In this document: one piece after another, positions 1 through 4,743 of the stretch
How the letters are laid out: every line of letters begins with the position of its first letter
How positions within the stretch are numbered: the first letter of the stretch is position 1
NCBI GenBank assembly: GCA_005880345.1
Contig: VBGE01000119.1
Span: forward strand, 1 to 5,452
Length of the DNA stretch: 5,452 bases
Direction of reading: 5' to 3'
Origin: Chloroflexota bacterium
GTDB taxonomy: Bacteria > Chloroflexota > Dormibacteria > Dormibacterales > Dormibacteraceae
Translations under genes and position numbers: made by a program
The notes under the pieces: generated by a model
Seen by the model: only the letters and a program-made list of their open reading frames with translations
What the model was told of the DNA's origin: nothing
Database searches by the model: none

Positions 1-1098
1 CTACTTGCTCCCCGGCAGCCAGCGATTGAAACGGGCTCGGCGAATTCGGGGCCACAGCGCGACCCAAACAGGACAAAGCGCCACGACGATCGCGGCGATC
101 ACCAGCGCAGGAAGGCCGAGCGCTGATCCCACAATCGCGAAAAGGACGACGGGAATCGAGAACGCGACCAAAAAATAGGCAACCGACAACCAGTGCTCAC
201 GGTAGAACCGCCGGAAGTACAGGAGGCGAGTCCCAACCTTCAAGTTCCGCAGCCGGCGGCGATTGCGCACGAAGTCGGCGACTGCGTAGGCGACCATCAG
301 GGGCACAAACACGCCGGCGACCGCATTTGCAACGAGACTCGGTACGGCTACCCAACCCGTCAGGAACGCGACCGTGAGCAACGCGAACACGATCGTCGGA
401 CCGCCGAGGAAAATGTCGAGGCGGTCGAATCCACCGCCGCGGACGTGCGCGTTCGTCTCGAGATACAGGTTGTCGATCAGCTGGTCGTCAGACGGGTCGA
501 GGCGGACTGCATCCTCGAGCAGCCTCACAGATGCCTCGCGCGGACGCCACCGAGAGGACGTGGCAACCGCCAGGTCGTTGAGGATCAGCGGGTTATTGGG
601 CTCTAGGGCTCGCGCAGTTCGCAGGTGCGCCTCTGCCACCTTCCGGCGGCGCCTTTTGGCCGCCACCAAGCCTGCGATGCCGTGCGCCATCGCCCAGTCC
701 GGCGCGAGCCGAACGGTCTCATTGGCTGCCTGCTCGGCCAGCTTCCAGTCATGCACTCCATACGCGGAACGAGCCATCACCCAAAGCGCGTTCGGGTTCT
801 CCGGCTCGAGCCTCACCGCCTCGCGAGCCGCTTCCAGACTGGCCTTGTTCCGGTCGAGCCTGTAGAGAATGTCGGACCGCACGGCGTGGGGGTCCGCCAA
901 GTCCGGAATGAGCACGATCGATTGTTCGACCTCGTGCAGGGCCCGCTGGAAGTCACCCGAATAAAAGCACGCGACGGCGGCCAACAGTCTCGCGTGCCCG
1001 TCTTCAGGCATCTGGGCGAGCAGACGCAGGGCATCGTCGTACCTCTTCGCCTCGATGAGCAGGTGCGCTCGATCGAGTGCGGCATCCGGTAGGTCCAC
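1..1098 (-). CDS. TPR-repeat protein with four C-terminal membrane segments, function unknown
   Basis: The product is a 365-residue protein. Roughly residues 7-204 are a run of about six tetratricopeptide repeats; typical repeat endings are visible (AREAVRLEPENPNAL near 91-105, TARALEPNNPLIL near 161-173, LEDAVRLDPSDDQL near 194-207). TPRs form helical scaffolds that bind other proteins. Four hydrophobic stretches follow, at about 229-251, 255-277, 303-325 and 329-351. They are separated by a very basic stretch (about 278-300, rich in R/K) and end in a basic tail, so both TPR and tail probably face the cytoplasm. No signal peptide is seen. The start is a GTG at 1098 read on the - strand; an in-frame stop lies 9 nt upstream of it, which excludes longer versions. 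No strong Shine-Dalgarno is visible. The gene is complete, its TAG stop being the first three bases of the window. It diverges from the OsmC-like gene. The fold assignment is secure, but the partner and role cannot be inferred. Confidence 0.88.
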   Translation of the reverse strand: MDLPDAALDRAHLLIEAKRYDDALRLLAQMPEDGHARLLAAVACFYSGDFQRALHEVEQSIVLIPDLADPHAVRSDILYRLDRNKASLEAAREAVRLEPENPNALWVMARSAYGVHDWKLAEQAANETVRLAPDWAMAHGIAGLVAAKRRRRKVAEAHLRTARALEPNNPLILNDLAVATSSRWRPREASVRLLEDAVRLDPSDDQLIDNLYLETNAHVRGGGFDRLDIFLGGPTIVFALLTVAFLTGWVAVPSLVANAVAGVFVPLMVAYAVADFVRNRRRLRNLKVGTRLLYFRRFYREHWLSVAYFLVAFSIPVVLFAIVGSALGLPALVIAAIVVALCPVWVALWPRIRRARFNRWLPGSK

Positions 1099-1121
1099 TA
1101 CCGCATATCATCGGACGGCCG
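1099..1121. promoter_or_regulatory. 23-bp divergent intergenic gap with possible -10 element
   Basis: Only 23 bp separate the start codons of the divergent TPR and OsmC-like genes, so neither can have a full promoter plus leader here without reaching into the other gene. On the + strand TATCAT at 1106-1111 fits a TANNNT -10 hexamer. A transcript starting about 7 nt later would begin within a few bases of the OsmC ATG at 1122, as in leaderless mRNAs. No convincing -35 box was found, and no clear -10 for the - strand gene. This is a weak, positional call. Confidence 0.25.
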
Positions 1122-1538
1122 ATGACCAAAGCCACAGCTCGTTGGACGGGGACCAAGGTTCGCTTCGCGGTCCACTCCGAGTCGGGTCATACCGCGGACA
1201 TCGACGAGGGGCCGCCTTATGGCGACGATGCCGCGATGCGTCCGACCGAGATGCTCCTGGGCACCCTTGGCAGCTGCACCGGAATCAACGTGGTGCTGCT
1301 CCTCAAGAAGTACAAGCAGCCCCTGCGCTCGCTCGAGGTCGAGGTCGAGGGAGAGCGCGAGGAGGAGTGGCCCAAGGCGTTCACCAAGATCAAGATCACC
1401 TTTCGCTGCGCGTGGGACGGCAAGACCGACAAGGAGATGGTGGAGCGGGCGATCGACCTGGCCTGCAACCGCTACTGCCCCATCCACGCCACGCTGTCCC
1501 GCGGCGTGAAGATCGAGCACCACCGCAAAGACACCTAA
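1122..1538 (+). CDS. OsmC/YhfA-like family protein (thiol-dependent peroxide or organic hydroperoxide detoxification)
   Basis: The 138-residue product matches the OsmC/Ohr fold family, most like the short YhfA-type subgroup. Diagnostic segments are [19 protein letters not shown] (residues 40-58) with the expected reactive cysteine C52 at the start of the central helix, and the second cysteine C119 in [10 protein letters not shown] (116-125). Characterised OsmC and Ohr proteins use such a Cys pair to reduce organic hydroperoxides in the cytoplasm; YhfA-type members are less well characterised, so the substrate is uncertain. C96 and C115 are additional cysteines. Charged stretches such as [19 protein letters not shown] (72-90) correspond to the family's beta-strand region. 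ATG 1122 is preferred because it begins right at the conserved N-terminus ([10 protein letters not shown]); an in-frame GTG at 1077 would add 15 unlike residues and overlap the TPR gene. The Shine-Dalgarno is poor (GGACGG at most). The gene lies 95 bp upstream of nuoA on the same strand but probably has its own promoter. Confidence 0.9.
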   Translation: MTKATARWTGTKVRFAVHSESGHTADIDEGPPYGDDAAMRPTEMLLGTLGSCTGINVVLLLKKYKQPLRSLEVEVEGEREEEWPKAFTKIKITFRCAWDGKTDKEMVERAIDLACNRYCPIHATLSRGVKIEHHRKDT

Positions 1539-1560
1539 CGGCCTCGCACTGCCCGACGGC

Positions 1561-1590
1561 TTTATTACAGGTCGGCATAGAATTAATCCG
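1561..1590 (+). promoter_or_regulatory. putative promoter of the nuo operon (A/T-rich island)
   Basis: The 95-bp gap between the OsmC-like stop and nuoA contains a conspicuous A/T-rich patch in otherwise GC-rich sequence. It holds TAGAAT at 1578-1583, a five-of-six match to the sigma-70 -10 consensus. The hexamer at 17-bp spacing (1555-1560, GACGGC) is a poor -35, so any promoter here would be of a -10-dominated type or use another sigma factor. A start near 1590 would give a leader of roughly 40-45 nt before nuoA. Position ahead of a closely packed operon supports the call; no mapping data exist. Confidence 0.4.
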
Positions 1591-1633
1591 TTCCCCGCAA
1601 GCCCCCCAAACCGTCGGAGGCCGCTCGGAAGCA

Positions 1634-1990
1634 ATGCTCGACAGCTACGTCCCAGTTCTGATCTTCGCCCTCCTCGTGTTTGGGCTGATCGGGGCATTGG
1701 TGACCCTCAGCTTCGTCCTCGGCCCGTCCAAGCCGCACCGCAAGAAGCTGGCGCCTTACGAGTCGGGCATCATCCCGGACACCCCGGCGGTGCGGCGCCT
1801 GTCGGTTCGCTTCTACCTGACGGCGATGCTCTTCATCATCTTCGACGTCGAGGCGGTCTTCTTCTATCCGTGGGCCGTCCTCCTGCGCCAGCTGAAGTGG
1901 TTTGGCCTGATCGAGATGCTGGTCTTCATCGGCATCCTGGGCATCGCCCTCGCCCACATCTGGCGCAAGGGAGGCCTGGATTGGGAATAG
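1634..1990 (+). CDS. nuoA: NADH-quinone oxidoreductase subunit A (NuoA)
   Basis: This is a small membrane subunit of respiratory complex I (ND3 homologue), 118 residues, a usual length. Three transmembrane helices are evident at about 7-29, 59-81 and 88-109. The loop after helix 1 carries the family signature APYESG (40-45), part of the flexible loop near the quinone cavity; this protein has Ser at the position where mitochondrial ND3 has the switch cysteine, as E. coli NuoA does. Helix 2 holds the conserved acidic motif [12 protein letters not shown] (70-81; D71 and E73), and helix 3 has E94, residues linked to proton translocation or its coupling. The protein ends in the typical GGLDWE. ATG 1634 is the only sensible start. 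A GGAGG at 1616-1620 lies 13 nt upstream, rather far, so initiation may be modest. It is first in the operon and overlaps nuoB by 10 nt. Confidence 0.97.
   Translation: MLDSYVPVLIFALLVFGLIGALVTLSFVLGPSKPHRKKLAPYESGIIPDTPAVRRLSVRFYLTAMLFIIFDVEAVFFYPWAVLLRQLKWFGLIEMLVFIGILGIALAHIWRKGGLDWE
1967..1974 (+). promoter_or_regulatory. strong Shine-Dalgarno for nuoB inside nuoA
   Basis: AAGGGAGG ends 6 nt before TTG 1981. It is the clearest ribosome binding site in the window and decides the nuoB start, since no ATG or GTG lies close to the conserved N-terminus. It is embedded in codons for the nuoA C-terminal residues RKGG. Confidence 0.75.
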
Positions 1991-2469
1991 AGGCCCTCGC
2001 CGAGTCGCTCGGCCAGAACTTTCTGACCACGACCCTCGGCAAGCTGGTCGGCTGGGGCCGCGGCAACTCGGTCTGGCCGGCCCAGTTTGGGCTGGCGTGC
2101 TGCGCGATCGAGATGATCGCCACCGCGACGGCCGGCGTCGACATCGGCCGGTTCGGCTCGGAGGCGTTCCGCGCCTCGCCGCGGCAGTCGGACCTGATGA
2201 TCGTGTCGGGCCGCGTGTCGCAAAAGATGGCGCCGATCCTCCGCACCATCTACGACCAGATGCCGGAGCCGAAATGGGTCATCTCGATGGGCGCCTGCGC
2301 CTCGACAGGCGGCGTGTTCAACAACTACGCGCTCCTCCAGGGCGTGGACAAGATCGTGCCAGTCGACGTGTACATCCCCGGCTGCCCGCCCAGGCCCGAA
2401 GACCTGCTGAACGCGCTCATGATCCTGCAGGAGCGGATCAAGGCCCAGGGGATCTTGCCGCGGCAGTGA
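1981..2469 (+). CDS. nuoB: NADH-quinone oxidoreductase subunit B (NuoB), carries cluster N2
   Basis: This is a peripheral subunit of the complex I connecting module (PSST/Nqo6 homologue). It binds the terminal [4Fe-4S] cluster N2, which passes electrons to quinone. The 162-residue product shows all four ligands in the family arrangement: adjacent C40-C41 in [10 protein letters not shown]106 in [10 protein letters not shown], and C135 in [16 protein letters not shown]. Other signatures are [21 protein letters not shown] (57-77) and [18 protein letters not shown] (83-100). The start is TTG at 1981: it gives a normal-length NuoB ([10 protein letters not shown]...), has an excellent Shine-Dalgarno 6 nt away, and no better start exists before the conserved region. 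It overlaps the end of nuoA by 10 nt and shares GTGA with the start of nuoC, so expression should be translationally coupled. Confidence 0.97.
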   Translation: MGIEALAESLGQNFLTTTLGKLVGWGRGNSVWPAQFGLACCAIEMIATATAGVDIGRFGSEAFRASPRQSDLMIVSGRVSQKMAPILRTIYDQMPEPKWVISMGACASTGGVFNNYALLQGVDKIVPVDVYIPGCPPRPEDLLNALMILQERIKAQGILPRQ

Positions 2470-2951
2470 TTCCCGAAGCCCTCGTCGTCGATCGAGGCGT
2501 GAGCGCTGGCGATTCGTGGCTCACGGTCGATCCGGCGAAAGTCCACGACGCGCTCTCGGCCCTCAAGGACGAAGGCTACTCGCTGCTCGTGTTCCTGACG
2601 TGCGTCGACCATCTCCTCGACTCGTCGCGCAACTGGCCGGCTCGGTATGAGCTCCTGTATGAGCTGCGCAACCTGGAGACGCGCGAGCAGGTTCGGGTCC
2701 GCGCCTTCGTGGACGGCGACCCGCCGCACATCGACTCGGTCCACGACCTCTTTCCGCCCGCCAACTGGGACGAGCGGGAGACCTACGACATGTTCGGCGT
2801 GGTCTTCGAGAACCACCCAGACCTGACGCGCATCCTGATGCCGGACGACTGGGTCGGCCACCCCCTGCGCCGCGACTACCCGGTCGGCGGCGAGGTGGTC
2901 GAGTTCTCCGAAGAACACGAGACGTGGCAGACCGCGCCGGAGAAAGCGTGA
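2466..2951 (+). CDS. nuoC: NADH-quinone oxidoreductase subunit C (NuoC, 30 kDa type)
   Basis: This is a soluble subunit of the complex I connecting module (Nqo5/30-kDa homologue) that packs against NuoD near the quinone site and binds no cofactor. The 161-residue product has the family's C-terminal signature almost complete at about 103-139: [18 protein letters not shown], then [18 protein letters not shown]. The N-terminal half shows the expected strand FLTCVDHL (43-50) and the [10 protein letters not shown] segment (60-69). It is a stand-alone NuoC, not fused to NuoD as in E. coli and relatives. The start chosen is GTG 2466, whose GTGA overlaps the nuoB stop by 4 nt; a second in-frame GTG at 2499 is possible but would shorten the N-terminus and has GAGG too close. 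The Shine-Dalgarno is weak (AGGGGA about 13 nt upstream), suggesting re-initiation by ribosomes finishing nuoB. Confidence 0.96.
   Translation: MIPEALVVDRGVSAGDSWLTVDPAKVHDALSALKDEGYSLLVFLTCVDHLLDSSRNWPARYELLYELRNLETREQVRVRAFVDGDPPHIDSVHDLFPPANWDERETYDMFGVVFENHPDLTRILMPDDWVGHPLRRDYPVGGEVVEFSEEHETWQTAPEKA
2939..2942 (+). promoter_or_regulatory. Shine-Dalgarno deciding the nuoD start
   Basis: GGAG at 2939-2942 stands 5 nt before GTG 2948, and that GTG shares GTGA with the nuoC stop. This favours 2948 over the upstream in-frame GTG at 2924, which has no good purine-rich site. Confidence 0.6.
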
Positions 2952-4177
2952 CGACCGAGATCGGCCAAGGCATCACGGTCGACCGGACGGGAGAGACCGG
3001 CGCCTTCGGAGGCGAGCTGCTGACCGTCAACTTCGGTCCGCACCATCCATCGACCCACGGAGTGCTCCGGCTGGTGGTCGACCTCGACGGCGAGCAGGTC
3101 AAGCGCATCAAGCCGGTCATCGGCTACCTGCACACCGGGATCGAGAAACAGATGGAGGCCCTGCGATGGCAGCAGGGCGTCGTGGTCACCGACCGTCACG
3201 ACTACCTCTCGCCGCCCATCAACAACCTCGCCTATGCGCTGGCGGTCGAGCGCCTGATGGGCGTCGAGGTTCCGCCGCGGGCGCAGGCGCTGCGGGTAAT
3301 CATGTGCGAGCTCACGCGTCTGTCCTCGCACCTCGTGTGGATGGGCACCAGCGGCCTGGAGCTCGGCGCGATGTCGATGCTCATGTACTGCTTCCGCGAC
3401 CGCGACACGATCATGGACATGAACGAGGAGATCTCCGGGTTCCGGATGCATACCTCATACATCCGGCCCGGCGGCGTGTTCGCCGACGCGACGCCGCGCT
3501 TTCTCGACATGCTCGACCGCTTCACCGCGAAGACGATGACCAAGAACGTCGACGAGTACGAGGCGCTGCTGACGGACAACCCCATCTGGCGCCGCCGCAC
3601 GATCGGCATCGGCCGGCTGTCGGCTGAAGACGCGAAGGTGCTCGGCGCGACGGGACCGATGCTCCGCGGCTCCGGCGTCGCGTGGGACCTGCGCAAGGCC
3701 ATGCCTTACTCGGGCTACGAGAACTACGACTTCGAGATCGCCACCTCGGACCTGTGCGACTGCTATGGCCGCTACCTCGTGCGCATCAAGGAGATGCGCG
3801 AGTCCGTGAAGATCTTGCGCCAGGCGCTCGACCGGTTGCCGGACGGTCCGATCAACGTCGACGACCGCAAGATGCTGCCCCCGCCGCGCGAGGAGCTGGA
3901 GACGTCGATGGAGGCGGTCATCCATCACTTCAAGCTGTTCACGGAGGGCTACTCGGTGCCCCCAGGCGACGTTTACGTCGCCGTCGAGTCGGGGCGGGGC
4001 GAGAACGGCTGCTACATCTCGAGCGACGGCACGCACAAGCCGCGGAGGGTGAAGTTCCGCTCCGCGTCGTTCGTCAACCTCCAGGCGCTAGAACGCATGG
4101 CGCTCAACCACTTCATCGCCGACATGATCGCGATCATCGGCACGGCCGACACGGTGCTTGGGGACTGCGACCGATGA
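2948..4177 (+). CDS. nuoD: NADH-quinone oxidoreductase subunit D (NuoD, 49 kDa type)
   Basis: This subunit of complex I is homologous to NiFe-hydrogenase large subunits and forms most of the quinone-binding pocket with NuoB. From GTG 2948 it has 409 residues, the usual size for a stand-alone NuoD. The quinone headgroup residues are in place: H37 in NFGPHHPSTHGVLRL (28-42) and Y86 in RHDYLSPPINN (83-93). Their 49-residue spacing equals that of His38/Tyr87 in Thermus Nqo4. GYLHTGIEK (59-67) and the C-terminal FVNLQALERM and IGTADTVLGDCDR are also family marks; no NiFe-ligand cysteine pairs are seen, as expected for complex I. Less usual are the extra cysteines in SDLCDCYGRYLVR (where many homologues read DxYDRYLVR) and RSASFVNLQ in place of the commoner RPPSFVNLQ. 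An alternative GTG at 2924 would add 8 residues. It overlaps nuoC and nuoE by 4 nt each. Confidence 0.97.
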   Translation: MTTEIGQGITVDRTGETGAFGGELLTVNFGPHHPSTHGVLRLVVDLDGEQVKRIKPVIGYLHTGIEKQMEALRWQQGVVVTDRHDYLSPPINNLAYALAVERLMGVEVPPRAQALRVIMCELTRLSSHLVWMGTSGLELGAMSMLMYCFRDRDTIMDMNEEISGFRMHTSYIRPGGVFADATPRFLDMLDRFTAKTMTKNVDEYEALLTDNPIWRRRTIGIGRLSAEDAKVLGATGPMLRGSGVAWDLRKAMPYSGYENYDFEIATSDLCDCYGRYLVRIKEMRESVKILRQALDRLPDGPINVDDRKMLPPPREELETSMEAVIHHFKLFTEGYSVPPGDVYVAVESGRGENGCYISSDGTHKPRRVKFRSASFVNLQALERMALNHFIADMIAIIGTADTVLGDCDR

Positions 4178-4743
4178 GCGCTCTCTCCGCGCACGTGCTC
4201 GAGGAGATCAAAGAGCTCCCGGCCAGGTTCCCGCAGCCGCGCTCGGCCGTGATGCCCGCGCTCGACCTGGCGCAGGAAGAGCTGGGCCACCTGACGCCGG
4301 AGGCGATGAGCGAGGTGGCGGAGGCGCTGGAGCTGGACCCGGGCTACGTGGAGGGGGTCGCGACCTTCTACTCGCTCTTTCACCTCAGCCCCGTCGGCAA
4401 GCATCACTTCTACATCTGCACCAACCTGAGCTGCTCGATCAAGGGCTCAGGCGACATCGTGGAGCGATTCAAGCAGGCGGCCGGGGTCGGGGAACCCGAC
4501 GCGGTCTCGGCGGATGGGCTGTTCAGCTACCAGGAGGTCGAGTGCCTGGGCGCGTGCGAGTTCGCGCCGATGCTGCGCCTCGATCAGCGGTACCACTACG
4601 ACCTGACGCCGGAGAAGGTCGGCGCCCTGGTTGCCGAGAGGAGAGGCCTCCTCCCCATTCATGGGGAGGTGCCGGCGAAGCCGGCGGAGGGGCTGGTGGC
4701 GAAAAAAACGCGAGCGCCTCGGAAGAAGAAGGCCGATGCCTGA
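4174..4743 (+). CDS. nuoE: NADH-quinone oxidoreductase subunit E (NuoE, 24 kDa type) with C-terminal extension
   Basis: This NADH-dehydrogenase-arm subunit of complex I is a thioredoxin-like protein binding [2Fe-2S] cluster N1a. The 189-residue product has an N-terminal helical part with VMPALDLAQEELGHLTPEAM (26-45) and VEGVATFYSLFHLSPVGKHH (59-78), followed by the ferredoxin-like domain. All four cluster ligands are visible: C82 and C87 in ICTNLSCSIKG, C124 and C128 in VECLGACEFAPM. The family core ends about residue 157 after YDLTPEKVGALVAE. The remaining 30 or so residues are unusual: 158-174 are encoded by a palindromic repeat, and 177-189 form a basic tail (KKTRAPRKKKADA). ATG 4174 shares ATGA with the nuoD stop, and TGGGGA at 4159-4164 lies 9 nt upstream. 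The gene overlaps nuoF by 8 nt. The cluster-binding core looks fully functional; whether the tail matters is unknown. Confidence 0.96.
   Translation: MSALSAHVLEEIKELPARFPQPRSAVMPALDLAQEELGHLTPEAMSEVAEALELDPGYVEGVATFYSLFHLSPVGKHHFYICTNLSCSIKGSGDIVERFKQAAGVGEPDAVSADGLFSYQEVECLGACEFAPMLRLDQRYHYDLTPEKVGALVAERRGLLPIHGEVPAKPAEGLVAKKTRAPRKKKADA
4647..4693. repeat. REP-like palindromic double hairpin within nuoE
   Basis: Two adjacent inverted repeats are seen. A 9-bp stem CCTCCCCAT (4650-4658) pairs with ATGGGGAGG (4661-4669) around a 2-nt loop. It is followed directly by GCCGGC (4671-4676), GAA, GCCGGC (4680-4685). A GGAGGGGC at 4686-4693 is complementary in part to the CCTCC at 4647-4651, so the unit could close as a three-way structure. 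The pattern (CTCCCC hairpin, small GC hairpin, closing GGAGGGG) resembles short palindromic repeats dispersed in many bacterial genomes, usually between genes. Here it sits in the open reading frame and encodes about residues 158-174 of NuoE. It occurs once in this window, so the repeat status is inferred from form. Confidence 0.6.
4721..4732 (+). promoter_or_regulatory. purine-rich ribosome binding tract for nuoF, inside nuoE
   Basis: GGAAGAAGAAGG directly precedes ATG 4736 with 3 nt between. It also encodes the lysine cluster near the NuoE C-terminus (RKKKA). The nearest AAGG is slightly close to the start, but GAAG motifs further up provide alternative pairings. Confidence 0.45.

Noticed and set aside
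1335..1350. Tandem GAGGTC microrepeat in the OsmC-like gene
   Set aside because: Fewer than three units. It encodes the alternating LEVEVEG of a beta strand, a normal protein pattern in a GC-rich codon background.
1541..1575. Possible terminator between the OsmC-like gene and nuoA
   Set aside because: The best pairing (CCGAC 1553-1557 with GTCGG 1571-1575) is only 5 bp across a 13-nt loop, and no U-run follows.
1098..1697. Open frame on the - strand opposite the OsmC-like gene and nuoA start
   Set aside because: It runs antisense across a clear OsmC-family gene and the nuoA promoter region, with no recognisable motif or ribosome site; a GC-driven shadow.
4702..4708. Run of seven A residues in nuoE as a possible frameshift (slippage) site
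   Set aside because: The reading register is G AAA AAA C, not the A AAA AAG pattern of efficient -1 sites. The zero frame gives a sensible tail that ends exactly at the nuoF overlap, so no shift is needed.
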